DNA of 64,000 bases from Martelella limonii (GTDB lineage Bacteria; Pseudomonadota; Alphaproteobacteria; Rhizobiales; Rhizobiaceae). The number at the start of each line of letters is the position of its first letter. Within the stretch, counting starts at the first letter, position 1. The notes under the pieces are model-generated. The model saw nothing but the letters and a program-made list of their open reading frames with translations, made no database searches and was not told the DNA's origin. The stretch is taken from the NCBI RefSeq assembly GCF_013344475.1, contig NZ_JABUOU010000002.1:372001-436000 (forward strand), given 5' to 3'. Both the position numbers and the translations under genes were made by a program. This document shows positions 1 through 8,582 of this stretch, in pieces.

Positions 1-141
1 GCTGGGATAGGATGTTGAAGGTCCGGCGCGCAGGTTGACGTTGGACGTGGCGAAGGCGGAATTGGCCGCATGCGCCTGAACCGACATCAACGCCGCCACC
101 AGCGCAATGCCGGCGGATTTCAAAACGGCGCTTGCTCTCAT
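1..141 (-). CDS. SH3b-domain exported protein, N-terminal part only
   Basis: The first 47 codons of a gene running off the left edge, starting at ATG 141 with GGAGCAAAC just upstream. Residues 1-29 form a Sec-type signal peptide (MRAS, a hydrophobic stretch, then QAHA before the mature AANS). The mature part begins with the NVNLRAGPSTSYP pattern that opens bacterial SH3 (SH3b) domains. Such domains bind cell-wall or protein targets in the periplasm. The rest of the protein is outside the window, so no further function can be assigned. Confidence 0.7.
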   Translation of the reverse strand, partial: MRASAVLKSAGIALVAALMSVQAHAANSAFATSNVNLRAGPSTSYPS

Positions 142-265
142 GTTTGCTCCCCGAATGAGTGTTGAGGCCACAGCTAACGCAAAGGTAATGGCAAAATGAA
201 GTCTATCGTTCCCTGGCTGAAGGCGAGATGAACAAACCGCGTCATGGAGCTTCTAAATTAGCTTT

Positions 266-1429
266 TCATCCGTTGCCGAGGCCATAGGCCTCGTAACCGT
301 AGAGCCAGTCCAGTTCGCTTGCAAGCGATGCGGGAGAACGCAGCGACAATACAACATCGCGCCCAACCCGGAACGGGCCGCGTGCATGATAGGCGAACTT
401 GTTGAGGCCGGTGCGGCGCGCAAGTCTTTGCAGGCGCGGCCGGCGGTGCGCTTCGAAGGCCGTGAATGCCTCTGCGGCCGGGCGCTCCGCAAGAAAGGCT
501 GCAAGCTCGAATGCGTCTTCGATGGCCATCGCAGCGCCCTGCGCCGAAAACGGCATCATGGCGTGAAGGGCATCGCCGATGAGCACGGTGTCGCGGCCAT
601 TGTGCCAGCGCCCGTTGCCCACCTCGTAGAGCGGCCAGACGACCGGATCGACGCTTGCAAACAGCCGTTGAAGCGCAGGGTGCCAGTCAGAGAAATAGCT
701 GTCGATCGCGCGGCGCCAGCTGCCATGCGCCTCCCCCGTCCAGGTCTTGCCCGGATTGCTGCCGGAGGCGATTGCCACGATGTTGAAACCGCCGACATCG
801 CGCAACGGATAGGCCACCACATGGGCCATCGGGCCCATCAGCGCACTGACATGGTCCCGGTTGAAGAATGCGGGCATGTCTTCCGCCGAAACGACGAAGC
901 GCCAGGCGACATTGCCGGAAAACTGCGCCTTTGGCGCGCCTTCAATCCAGTTGCGGCTTCTGGACCACACCCCGTCGGCACAGATGATCACATCCGGGGC
1001 GCGCTCGGCGTTGTGCCGGAGCGCTGCCGGCGATTCTATCCGCTGGCCAAGCCTCAGCGTCACGAGCTCGGCGTCGGCGGCGGCCTTCGTCAGCGCTGTC
1101 TGCAGGGTGGCGCGGTGGAGAACGCCGTAAGGGGCCTTCCAGCGCCGGCGGGCTTCTCCGACCGGCACACCGGTAATCGTCCGAAGGCTGATGCCGGAAG
1201 CCAGTGTCACCTGTTGCGGTTCACGCCACTGGCTTTCCAGAAGGGCAAGCACGCCAAGCCTGTCGAGGCAGCGCGCGGCGTTGGGCGAAATCTGCAGCCC
1301 GGCGCCAACTTCGGCAAGCGTTTCAGCCTGTTCGAATATTTCGCTGGAAATGCCGTGCCTGGCCAGCGCGAGCGCTGCGGTCAGCCCCGCAATCCCCGCG
1401 CCGATAATGGCGACATGATCAACAGACAT
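266..1429 (-). CDS. FAD-dependent monooxygenase, salicylate hydroxylase/UbiH type
   Basis: A 387-residue flavoprotein hydroxylase of the PHBH/salicylate hydroxylase group, which uses NAD(P)H and O2 to hydroxylate an aromatic or polyprenyl-aromatic substrate. The N-terminal dinucleotide fold GAGIAG (residues 10-15) and the downstream FEQ acidic end of the fold are intact. The DG motif (CADGVWSRSR, about residue 150) and the GD motif (IGDALHAMMPFSAQGA, about residue 285) are also present. ATG 1429 is preceded by GGAG at a 6-nt spacing. The gene lies 48 bp downstream of the zinc-finger gene on the same strand and is probably co-transcribed with it. The substrate cannot be read from the sequence. 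Confidence 0.85.
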   Translation of the reverse strand: MSVDHVAIIGAGIAGLTAALALARHGISSEIFEQAETLAEVGAGLQISPNAARCLDRLGVLALLESQWREPQQVTLASGISLRTITGVPVGEARRRWKAPYGVLHRATLQTALTKAAADAELVTLRLGQRIESPAALRHNAERAPDVIICADGVWSRSRNWIEGAPKAQFSGNVAWRFVVSAEDMPAFFNRDHVSALMGPMAHVVAYPLRDVGGFNIVAIASGSNPGKTWTGEAHGSWRRAIDSYFSDWHPALQRLFASVDPVVWPLYEVGNGRWHNGRDTVLIGDALHAMMPFSAQGAAMAIEDAFELAAFLAERPAAEAFTAFEAHRRPRLQRLARRTGLNKFAYHARGPFRVGRDVVLSLRSPASLASELDWLYGYEAYGLGNG

Positions 1430-1477
1430 GGCACTCTCCGGTCGCGTCGCCCGTTGCGGCGCGCGACGGGCTTGGCC

Positions 1478-1723
1478 TCAGGCGGCGTCGACCTGATAGG
1501 CGCAGCCGGGCGGGTTGGTCTCTTCGCCGTGCAGGGCAGGGGAGAAGCGGTAGAGCGTCGAGCAGTAGGAACAGACGGCTTCGCTGTCATCACCCATGTC
1601 GATGAAGATGTGCGGATGGTCGAAGGGCGCCGATGCGCCGACGCACATGAATTCCTTCACCCCGATCTCGATGGAGCGATGTCCCTCGTCGTTCTTGAAA
1701 TGCGCGATCGCGTGACCAGCCAT
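1478..1723 (-). CDS. zf-CHCC zinc-finger protein
   Basis: An 81-residue protein with C27, H36/H38, C51 and C54 in the order expected for the zf-CHCC family, related to the C-terminal domain of the NDUFS6 subunit of mitochondrial complex I. In alphaproteobacteria this small protein stands alone and is thought to be a complex I accessory or assembly factor; that role is inferred from the family. The C-terminal PPGCAYQVD segment is typical of the group. It is the first gene of a two-gene minus-strand unit with the FAD monooxygenase, and is divergent from the hydrolase starting at 1855. Confidence 0.85.
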   Translation of the reverse strand: MAGHAIAHFKNDEGHRSIEIGVKEFMCVGASAPFDHPHIFIDMGDDSEAVCSYCSTLYRFSPALHGEETNPPGCAYQVDAA

Positions 1724-1854
1724 AATTGTCTCCGGTTCCTTGAGCTTTCGGCGCGGACACTATAACTCTTTGCCGCAAATGTGTAGTACCCGATTGGCTG
1801 CTTCAGCGGCTTTTCGCGGGGCTCTTCCTGACAATGATCAGCCGCGGTGCAGCC

Positions 1855-2640
1855 ATGAATTTCAATCTTCCCGATTTCGCCAGTTTCACGCATGACGGAC
1901 TGGAACTTGCCTATTTCGATGTCGGCGAGGGCGAACCGATTCTCCTGATCCATGGCTTTGCCTCAACGGCCTCGGTCAACTGGGTGCATCCGGGCTGGCT
2001 GAAGACTTTCGGCGAGGCCGGATACCGGGTGATCGCGCTTGACAATCGCGGCCATGGCAAGAGCGACAAGCCGCATGATCCGGACCGCTATCATCCGAGC
2101 CTGATGGCCGGCGATGCAGCGGCGCTGCTCGATCATCTCGGCATCGAAAGCGCGCATGTGATGGGCTATTCCATGGGTGCCAGGATTTCCGCCTTTCTGG
2201 CGCTCGCCAATCCTGAAAAGGTCAGAAGCCTGATCTTCGGCGGTCTCGGGATCGCGCTTTGCGATGGAGCGGGCGACTGGGACCCGATCGCTGCGGCGCT
2301 GCGCGCGCCGTCGCTCGATGACGTCACCCACGCGCGCGGGCGCATGTTCCGCACCTTCGCCGATCAGACAAAGAGCGACCGGATCGCGCTTGCCGCCTGT
2401 ATCGAGACGTCCCGCGAACTGGTGAGCCGCGAGGATGTTGCGGAGATTTCCGCGCCGGCGTTGATCGGGGTCGGCACCAAGGACGATCTTGCAGGCTCTG
2501 CGCAGGCGCTCGCCGATCTGATGCCCAATGCCCGCGCGCTCGACATTCCCAATCGCGATCACATGCTTGCCGTCGGCGACAAGGTGTTCAAACAGGCCGC
2601 GCTCGAATTTCTGGGCGAGATGGCGGACACGAAAAACTGA
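1855..2640 (+). CDS. Alpha/beta-fold hydrolase
   Basis: A 261-residue single-domain alpha/beta hydrolase. The oxyanion segment LIHGFAST, the RGHGKSDKP strand-turn and the nucleophile elbow GYSMG (serine about residue 109) are visible. The C-terminal NRDHM supplies the catalytic histidine. The ATG at 1855 (MNFNLPDF) is preferred over the in-frame ATG at 1834 because homologues begin near this point. The family includes esterases, dehalogenases and C-C hydrolases, so the substrate is not predictable. The gene stands alone, divergent from the zf-CHCC gene and upstream of cysE. Confidence 0.85.
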   Translation: MNFNLPDFASFTHDGLELAYFDVGEGEPILLIHGFASTASVNWVHPGWLKTFGEAGYRVIALDNRGHGKSDKPHDPDRYHPSLMAGDAAALLDHLGIESAHVMGYSMGARISAFLALANPEKVRSLIFGGLGIALCDGAGDWDPIAAALRAPSLDDVTHARGRMFRTFADQTKSDRIALAACIETSRELVSREDVAEISAPALIGVGTKDDLAGSAQALADLMPNARALDIPNRDHMLAVGDKVFKQAALEFLGEMADTKN

Positions 2641-2754
2641 AACGGGCCGCATTGGTAATTCAGGCGCACTGATCTATATTCCTGCCCAATACGTCCGCAG
2701 CGGTGTAGCCGCCGGGTGCGACGACCGGACAGACCGGAAGAAGAGGAGGCCGCG

Positions 2755-3582
2755 ATGGCCGCGCATTCCGAAAAGATGAGCCAGGATACCAGCCTCAAGG
2801 CCGTGGATCCGATCTGGGCCAGCCTTCGCGCTGAAGCCGAATATGCGCTGGAACGGGACCCGATCCTCGGGGCGTTCCTGTTCTCGACCATCCTCAACCA
2901 TGAATCGCTGGAAGACTGCGTCGTGCATCGCATCTGCGAGCGGCTCGACCATCCGGATGTGCAGGCGATCCTGCTGCGTCAGACCTTCGCGGAAATGCGC
3001 CGCGACTGGCCGGAATGGGGCGAGATCCTGCGCGTCGATATCCAGGCCGTCTATGACCGCGATCCCGCCTGCACGCGCTTCATGGAGCCGGTCCTCTATT
3101 TCAAGGGTTTCCACGCGATCCAGACCCATCGGCTTGCGCACTGGCTCTGGAACCGGGGACGCAGGGACCTTGCGCTCTATCTGCAGAGCCGCTCCTCCAG
3201 CGTGTTCCAGACCGATATCAATCCGGCCGCGAAAATGGGCAAGGGCATCTTCCTCGACCATGCGACAGGCCTGGTCGTCGGGATGACGGCGACGATCGGC
3301 GACGATGTCTCGATCCTGCAGGGCGTCACGCTTGGCGGGACCGGGAAGGAAACCGGCGATCGCCATCCGAAGATCGGCGACAGCGTGCTGATCGGCGCGG
3401 GCGCCAAGGTGCTCGGCAATATCACGATCGGCAAATGCTCGCGGATTGCCGCAGGCTCCGTGGTGCTGAAGCCGGTGCCGCCGAATTCGACCGTGGCAGG
3501 CGTGCCCGCCAAGGTTGTCGGCACGGCAGGCTGCTCCGATCCGGCGCGCGCCATGGATCAACTCATCATTTCCGAGGAATAG
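2755..3582 (+). CDS. cysE: Serine O-acetyltransferase
   Basis: Transfers acetyl from acetyl-CoA to L-serine to make O-acetylserine, the carbon skeleton for cysteine. The 275-residue protein has the N-terminal helical serine acetyltransferase domain (to about residue 140). It then has a left-handed beta-helix of hexapeptide repeats with the DHATG and RHPKIGD segments that carry catalytic histidine and CoA contacts. The start at ATG 2755 is chosen over GTG 2716 because AAGAGGAGG sits immediately upstream and the length then matches rhizobial homologues. It is followed by the small DUF3126 gene. Confidence 0.95.
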   Translation: MAAHSEKMSQDTSLKAVDPIWASLRAEAEYALERDPILGAFLFSTILNHESLEDCVVHRICERLDHPDVQAILLRQTFAEMRRDWPEWGEILRVDIQAVYDRDPACTRFMEPVLYFKGFHAIQTHRLAHWLWNRGRRDLALYLQSRSSSVFQTDINPAAKMGKGIFLDHATGLVVGMTATIGDDVSILQGVTLGGTGKETGDRHPKIGDSVLIGAGAKVLGNITIGKCSRIAAGSVVLKPVPPNSTVAGVPAKVVGTAGCSDPARAMDQLIISEE

Positions 3583-3675
3583 AAAGTTCCGGCGAACAAA
3601 TCATTGACGCGAACGTTTGCGTTTCATCGGCGTGCATGCCAAAAGCCGCCGACACGCAAAGACGGAGAAAATACC

Positions 3676-3885
3676 TTGAAGCAAGAAGAAATCAAAAAGC
3701 TCGACGCCTATTTCAAACGTCTCTTCGGTCCGGCCTTTGCCGTCCGGACGCGTCCGCGCAAGGATGATTCCTGCGAGGTTTACAACGGCGAGGAGTTCAT
3801 CGGCGTGATCTATCTCGACGATGAGGACGGCGACCGTTCCTACAATTTCTCGATGGCAATTCTCGACGTCGATCTGGAAGGCTGA
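3676..3885 (+). CDS. DUF3126 family protein
   Basis: A 69-residue acidic cytosolic protein recognisable as DUF3126, a family almost confined to Rhizobiales. It has a helical start (KQEEIKKLDAYFKRLFG), a basic RTRPRKDD turn, then beta strands ending in FSMAILDVDL. The start is a TTG at 3676, because homologues begin with a KxEEIKKLD sequence directly after the initiator; the longer reading from TTG 3604 adds an unrelated leader. The function is unknown. It follows cysE and ends before a clear intrinsic terminator. Confidence 0.8.
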   Translation: MKQEEIKKLDAYFKRLFGPAFAVRTRPRKDDSCEVYNGEEFIGVIYLDDEDGDRSYNFSMAILDVDLEG

Positions 3886-3954
3886 GGGGTTCTCCCCGGC
3901 TGCGGCGCGCGGATCAGCGCCGCGTGTGCGGGGCGCTGAGCTTGCCCCGTTCTC

Positions 3955-3984
3955 AAGCCGGCAATAGCCGGCTTTCGTGTTTCT
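3955..3984 (+). terminator. Intrinsic terminator after the DUF3126 gene
   Basis: A perfect 8-bp stem AAGCCGGC / GCCGGCTT around an AATA loop, followed by TCGTGTTTC. It lies 70 bp after the DUF3126 stop codon and ends the cysE-DUF3126 transcript. Confidence 0.75.
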
Positions 3985-4148
3985 GCAGTACATTGCCCGA
4001 CGGATCGGCGCTGCCGCCGCAGATCGCGGATCTGAGCTTTTCGACCTGATCCCGATGGTGTAGGAAGACTCGCGTCATTTCACGCCTTCCCACATTGCCA
4101 GCCGCCGTGTTGCCTTGGAAAGAAGTCTATCCTTTCGAAAGGAACACC

Positions 4149-4970
4149 ATGCCCCCGCTCTCCGAACTTCTTGAACTTGCCGGTCTGCTGGCGCTTGCAG
4201 GTGGCGTGGCCGGTTTTCTGGCGGGTCTTTTCGGCATTGGCGGCGGTGCGGTACTGGTGCCGGTCTTCTATCAGGCCTTTGCCCTTTTCGGCGTCGATGA
4301 CAGCGTCCGTATCAAGCTCAGCGTTGGCACCTCCCTTGCCATCATCATTCCGACCTCGCTGCGCTCCTTCCAGTCGCACTATAAACGCGGCGCAGTCGAT
4401 ATGGCGCTTCTGAAGCGCTGGCTGATCGCCGTGCCGTTCGGCGCGATCGTGTCGACCCTGGTGATCGCCTATGCGCCCGGCAGCTTGCTGCGCGGCACCT
4501 TTGCCGTCCTGACGCTGTTGATCGGCCTCAAGATGCTCTACCCGAAGTCCGCCCACTGGCGGATTGGCGACGACCTGCCGAAAAATCCCGCGCTCTTCAT
4601 CTATGGCTGGTTCATCGGCCTGCTGTCGGGGCTTGTCGGCATTGGCGGCGGCACGCTCAACAACACATTCATGACGCTGTTCAACCGGCCGATCCATCAG
4701 GCGGTCGCAACATCGGCGGGTGTCGGTGTCCTGATCTCGCTGCCGAGCTTTATCGGCAATGTCATTGGCGGCTGGGGCAAGGCGGGTCTGCCGCCATTCT
4801 CGACCGGCTATATCAACTGGGTGGCCGTCGCGCTGATCATCCCGATCACGATGCTGATTGCGCCGCTCGGCGTCACTGTCGCCCACAAGCTCAGCAAGCG
4901 CACGCTCGAAGCCGGCTTCGGCATCTTCCTGCTGATCATTTCAGCGCGGTTCTTCTACTCGTTCTTCTGA
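4149..4970 (+). CDS. TauE/SafE family sulfite exporter-like permease
   Basis: A 273-residue integral inner-membrane protein with two homologous halves. Each half carries the family glycine motif: GLFGIGGGAVLVPV near the N-terminus and GLVGIGGGTLNNTF in the middle. About eight hydrophobic segments are visible. TauE/SafE (DUF81) members export sulfite, sulfoacetate or other small organic anions; which one applies here cannot be read. ATG 4149 is preferred over TTG 4095 because AAAGGA lies at good spacing and the first membrane segment then follows a short polar leader. Its location near cysE is suggestive of sulfur metabolism but proves nothing. Confidence 0.88.
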   Translation: MPPLSELLELAGLLALAGGVAGFLAGLFGIGGGAVLVPVFYQAFALFGVDDSVRIKLSVGTSLAIIIPTSLRSFQSHYKRGAVDMALLKRWLIAVPFGAIVSTLVIAYAPGSLLRGTFAVLTLLIGLKMLYPKSAHWRIGDDLPKNPALFIYGWFIGLLSGLVGIGGGTLNNTFMTLFNRPIHQAVATSAGVGVLISLPSFIGNVIGGWGKAGLPPFSTGYINWVAVALIIPITMLIAPLGVTVAHKLSKRTLEAGFGIFLLIISARFFYSFF

Positions 4971-4996
4971 TAGCGCAAGGCCAAACCGGCAAAGCT

Positions 4997-5707
4997 TTAT
5001 TCCGTCAGCCGCAGTTCGTCGGAGCGCATATCGACCGATGTCAGGGTCGACAGGAAACTCATGCCGAGCAGGCTTTCCCGAAGCCTGCCCTCGGTTGCCA
5101 CCATCGCCTTTACATTCTGCCGCGTAATCGGCCCGATCGAGACTTCGTCGAGCGTGATCGGCGCGGCCATGGCGGTGCCGTTGGCGGTCGTGACGATCGC
5201 CGTGTAGCTCAGGTCGGAAGCCTTCAGTCCGATTCGTTCGGCGTCTTTGGCGGTCAGCGTCACCCGGCTTGCGCCGCTATCGACCAGCATCGGGATCGAT
5301 GTCCCGTCGACGACGACATCGGCCGAGAAATGGCCGTCGCGGCGCTTGTTGAGGATAACCTGCTCGCGGCCGTCGGCCGAGCGCGTGACCGTTGCCATGC
5401 CGGGGATAAGCCCGCCTGATAGCCGCGCGCCGACATCGCGGAAGTCATTGCGGAAGATGTAGCCTGCTGCAACCAGCAGCAGGATCGCCGCCCAGACCAG
5501 CAGCGATTTGAACACGAAGCCGAGGTCGCGGCGGCTCTGCAGGATGCCGGCCGACACCAGCAACAGGATCGGCACCAGCCACAGCGCCGTTGCGAAATTG
5601 TCGCTGTCGACGCCGAGCGTCGTGCCATCGGCACCTGTCACCATCAACAGGATCATGCCGACCGACACGATGGCGATCAAAATCCAGAAAAGCCGCAATG
5701 CATTCAC
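4997..5707 (-). CDS. TIGR02281-type retropepsin-like aspartic protease, membrane-anchored
   Basis: A 236-residue protein with three N-terminal hydrophobic segments (about residues 5-25, 40-57, 68-86) followed by a single clan-AA aspartic protease domain. The catalytic DSGAS motif lies at about residue 142, and the flap and hydrophobic-hydrophobic-Gly motifs of retropepsins follow (LLGMSFLS near the C-terminus). One domain carries one active-site Asp, so it must dimerise to act. Start codon is GTG 5707. It lies 34 bp downstream of cobS on the same strand and may be co-transcribed. The substrate is unknown. Confidence 0.85.
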   Translation of the reverse strand: MNALRLFWILIAIVSVGMILLMVTGADGTTLGVDSDNFATALWLVPILLLVSAGILQSRRDLGFVFKSLLVWAAILLLVAAGYIFRNDFRDVGARLSGGLIPGMATVTRSADGREQVILNKRRDGHFSADVVVDGTSIPMLVDSGASRVTLTAKDAERIGLKASDLSYTAIVTTANGTAMAAPITLDEVSIGPITRQNVKAMVATEGRLRESLLGMSFLSTLTSVDMRSDELRLTE

Positions 5708-5741
5708 TCCCGATCAGAAATCACCGTTGGGATATCGGGCT

Positions 5742-6521
5742 TCAGGCGGCGATGACAAGGGCGAGGAGGAAAACGATCTGGCTGACCTGTGCCGTCGCCC
5801 CGAGCGTATCGCCGGTATGGCCGCCGATCCGACGGCTGACGAATGCGGACAGAAGCAATGCTGCGGCAACGGCTGACAGAAGCGCGGTCGAGACCGCAAG
5901 GACGGTGCCGGTCACAAGCCCGATGACGGTGCAGACGAAGAGCGATACCGCAAAGGCAAGAAGAGCGCCATCCCGCCCCGGACGGCCGAGCGTGGCGGCA
6001 GCCCCATCCGTTCGCGCCGATGGCAGGATGCTCCATTGCAGCACGAGACAGGCGCGGCCGGCAACGGCGCCCGCGATATAAAGAAGCCCGGCTGCGATCG
6101 GACCATAGGCAAGCACGAGCGCCGCGAGCGTGACGGCCAACAGGAATACGGACATGACGATCGCCACCACACCGAAAACGCCGGAATGGCTGTCGCGCAT
6201 GATCCTCAGCATCGCGTCCCGGTCACGTCCGCCGAAAAGCCCGTCGGCGGTATCGGCAAGCCCATCCTCATGCAGGCCGCCGCAGATCATCACGCAGATC
6301 AGGACGGAAAGCAGAGCCGCGATGAGGGGCGGCGTTGAAAGCCCAACGAGCCCCGCAAGCACGAGCGCCGGAAGCAGGGTTGCAATGCCACCGGCAAGCG
6401 GATACGCCCATGCAGCGCGCGCACCGGCCGGCGTTTCTCCCAACAAGAATGGAGGAACGCGCAGCCTCGTAAGGAAGGTGACGGCGCTTGCAAGATCCGT
6501 GATGAGAAGCTTCGGCTTCAT
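5742..6521 (-). CDS. cobS: Adenosylcobinamide-GDP ribazoletransferase
   Basis: Joins adenosylcobinamide-GDP to alpha-ribazole to complete the lower ligand of cobalamin, at the inner membrane. The 259-residue protein shows the CobS pattern: a PLAGGIATLLPAL segment and GGLHEDGLADTADGLFGG with conserved acidic residues (about residues 84-101). A string of hydrophobic helices and a C-terminal RRIGGHTGDTLGA motif follow. The start is ATG 6521 (MKPKLL); the upstream in-frame extension does not resemble the family. It is divergent from cobT, with 96 bp between the starts. No B12 riboswitch fits in this gap. Confidence 0.95.
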   Translation of the reverse strand: MKPKLLITDLASAVTFLTRLRVPPFLLGETPAGARAAWAYPLAGGIATLLPALVLAGLVGLSTPPLIAALLSVLICVMICGGLHEDGLADTADGLFGGRDRDAMLRIMRDSHSGVFGVVAIVMSVFLLAVTLAALVLAYGPIAAGLLYIAGAVAGRACLVLQWSILPSARTDGAAATLGRPGRDGALLAFAVSLFVCTVIGLVTGTVLAVSTALLSAVAAALLLSAFVSRRIGGHTGDTLGATAQVSQIVFLLALVIAA

Positions 6522-6617
6522 CGCTTTTACTCGTTTGCTCGCTGCAAAGGCTTGATTGCGGGACAAGCTGAAAATATGAGCGTGGGCATACACTTTCAGT
6601 AAAGACAGGAAAGCACA

Positions 6618-7634
6618 ATGAGCGCCGAACAGCCTTTCGAAGATTTTCGCACTTTGCTGGAAGCCTTGCCCAAGGCCGATACAGAGATACTCTCTGCCGC
6701 GAGAAAGCGCAATGCTCTGCTTACCAAGCCCGCGGGCTCGCTCGGACGGCTCGAGGAGATCGCGATGTGGCTTGCAGCATGGAGCGGGCGACCGCCCGCC
6801 GTCAATCGTCCGATGGTAGCAGTTTTCGCCGGCAATCACGGGATCGCGAAGCACGGCGTCTCCGCCTATCCGGCAGAGGTGACCAAGCAGATGGTCGAGA
6901 ATTTCGCCAAGGGCGGCGCCGCGATCAACCAGATCTGCGCGAGCGTGGACCTCAGCCTGAAGATCTTCGACCTGGCGCTTGACCATCCGACCGGAGATAT
7001 CTCGGTCGAGCCTGCCCTATCGGAGCGCGATTGCGCGGCTACCATGGCCTATGGGATGGAAGCGGTTGCGGGCGGTGTCGATCTTCTGTGTCTTGGTGAA
7101 ATGGGCATTGGCAACACCACCATTGCGGCGGCGATGTGCTACGGGCTTTATGGCGGCACTGCGGCCGACTGGGTTGGTCCCGGCACGGGGGTCGAGGGCG
7201 AGGCATATGAGCGAAAGCTCGCGCTGGTGGAACGGGCGGTCGCCGTGCACAAGGACCATCTCTCCGATCCGCTCGAACTGCTGCGCCGCCTTGGCGGACG
7301 CGAACTGGCCGCGATCGCTGGCGCGATCATCGCCGCGCGGATGCAGAAGGTGCCGGTGCTGATCGATGGTTATGTCGCAACCGCTGCAGCCGCCGTCCTG
7401 AAGGCGGCCAATCCTTCGGCGATCGATCATTGCATGATCGCCCATGTTTCGGCAGAACCCGGCCACCTCAAGCTGATCCAGAAGCTCGGCAAGACGCCGC
7501 TTCTGGCGCTTGGCATGCGGCTCGGAGAGGGCACGGGGGCTGCGCTTGCGGCAAGCCTTGTCAAGGCTGCGGCCGCCTGCCATTCTGGCATGGCGACCTT
7601 CGAGGAAGCGGGCGTTTCCGGCCGCGACCATTGA
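6618..7634 (+). CDS. cobT: Nicotinate-nucleotide--dimethylbenzimidazole phosphoribosyltransferase
   Basis: Makes alpha-ribazole 5'-phosphate from nicotinate mononucleotide and 5,6-dimethylbenzimidazole, supplying the substrate line that CobS uses. The 338-residue length is normal. Family motifs include TKPAGSLGRLE (residues 35-45), FAGNHGIAKHGVSAYP (about 73-88), GEMGIGNTTIAAA and the C-terminal RLGEGTGAALA. The catalytic glutamate of the family lies in the GEG segment. ATG 6618 follows AGGAAAGCACA. It is divergent from cobS. Confidence 0.96.
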   Translation: MSAEQPFEDFRTLLEALPKADTEILSAARKRNALLTKPAGSLGRLEEIAMWLAAWSGRPPAVNRPMVAVFAGNHGIAKHGVSAYPAEVTKQMVENFAKGGAAINQICASVDLSLKIFDLALDHPTGDISVEPALSERDCAATMAYGMEAVAGGVDLLCLGEMGIGNTTIAAAMCYGLYGGTAADWVGPGTGVEGEAYERKLALVERAVAVHKDHLSDPLELLRRLGGRELAAIAGAIIAARMQKVPVLIDGYVATAAAAVLKAANPSAIDHCMIAHVSAEPGHLKLIQKLGKTPLLALGMRLGEGTGAALAASLVKAAAACHSGMATFEEAGVSGRDH

Positions 7635-7710
7635 TCCTTGCTGTCGCAGGCCTGTCACAGGCGTGTGGCAGCTTCTCCCGCAATGAAACGGCAGCGACGA
7701 AGGACGACGT

Positions 7711-8073
7711 ATGGCCCCGATCGAAAAGAAGAAGGGTTTCAGCCACTTGTTCGCAGCCGGCGGATATTCGTTCCACGGCTTCACAAGGCTTTTGAAGGAA
7801 GAGGCTTTCCGTCACGAACTGATCGGATTCGTGCTCGGCCTCGTGGTGTTTTTCATCGCGGGAGCGAGCGCGCTCCAGTTCATGATCTTCGTGATGCTGA
7901 TGTTCGTCCTGTTCGCCGTCGAATCGCTTAACACGGCCGTCGAGGAGATCATCGACCGGGTGTCGCCGGAGCGCTCGATCGAGGGCAAGCATGCCAAGGA
8001 CCTCGGATCCTTCGCGACCTTCTGCCTGATCACATGCAACGTGATCTATGCGGTCTACGTGGTGTTCTTCTAA
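7711..8073 (+). CDS. dgkA: Diacylglycerol kinase
   Basis: A small inner-membrane enzyme (120 residues) that phosphorylates diacylglycerol released by membrane-derived oligosaccharide or periplasmic glucan synthesis, returning it to phospholipid metabolism. Three membrane segments are visible. The signature ESLNTAVEEIID (about residues 70-81) supplies the catalytic and metal-binding acidic residues and the conserved Asn. ATG 7711 is preceded by AAGGA. The gene ends 2 bp before the stop codon of the convergent GNAT gene. Confidence 0.94.
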   Translation: MAPIEKKKGFSHLFAAGGYSFHGFTRLLKEEAFRHELIGFVLGLVVFFIAGASALQFMIFVMLMFVLFAVESLNTAVEEIIDRVSPERSIEGKHAKDLGSFATFCLITCNVIYAVYVVFF

Positions 8074-8075
8074 AG

Positions 8076-8582
8076 TCAGATGTGCCGGTAGACCAGCGTC
8101 GCTTCATGGGGCGCTCGGGCATCGCGATCAAGAACCGCGCCCAACCGCTCGGCCAGCCGGATCGAACGCGTGTTGTCCGGATCGATGTAGCTGACGAGGC
8201 TCTCGGGCGCGAGCCTTTCCTTTGCCCAGTCCCGCATCGCGGCGGCGGCTTCCACCGCATAGCCCTTGCCTTCGGCCGCTTCGTAGAGGAACCAGCCGAG
8301 TTCGAGTTCGGGAAACATCGGCCCCTTGCAGATGGCGACCTGTCCCAGCGTTTCGCCCGATAACCGGTCCTCGAACATCAATGCGCCGTGACCATAGAGA
8401 TGCCATTGGGCGATATCGTTGCAGAAGAACGACCATGCCGTTTCAACGCCGTGCGGCCCGCCCATGTGGATAGCGCGTTCAGATGCGAGGAAGGCGAAAT
8501 AGCCGGTCCAGTCTTCCTCAACGAGCGGACGCAGTCTCAGTCTTTCGGTCTCGAATGTGGGTATTGGAAAATCATGCGGCAT
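8076..8582 (-). CDS. GNAT N-acetyltransferase, RimJ/RimL-like
   Basis: A 168-residue acetyltransferase of the Acetyltransf_3 (RimJ/RimL) subgroup. It begins with the family pattern PTFETERLRLRPL, has the acidic WFLYEAAEGKGYAVEA stretch that forms the acetyl-CoA pyrophosphate-binding loop, and ends with the DNTRSIRLAERLGA motif. Acceptor could be a protein N-terminus, amino acid or drug. Its start overlaps the end of the upstream histidine kinase gene by 11 bp, so the two are translationally coupled. Confidence 0.85.
   Translation of the reverse strand: MPHDFPIPTFETERLRLRPLVEEDWTGYFAFLASERAIHMGGPHGVETAWSFFCNDIAQWHLYGHGALMFEDRLSGETLGQVAICKGPMFPELELGWFLYEAAEGKGYAVEAAAAMRDWAKERLAPESLVSYIDPDNTRSIRLAERLGAVLDRDARAPHEATLVYRHI

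Noticed and set aside
386-1765. A 459-codon plus-strand open frame opposite the FAD monooxygenase
   Set aside because: It is antisense to a gene with intact FAD motifs. Its product is Arg, Ala and Gly rich with no domain, typical of shadow frames in high-GC DNA.
6522-6617. Possible cobalamin riboswitch between cobS and cobT
   Set aside because: The gap is only 96 bp and lacks the B12-box pattern; a cobalamin riboswitch needs about 200 nt.
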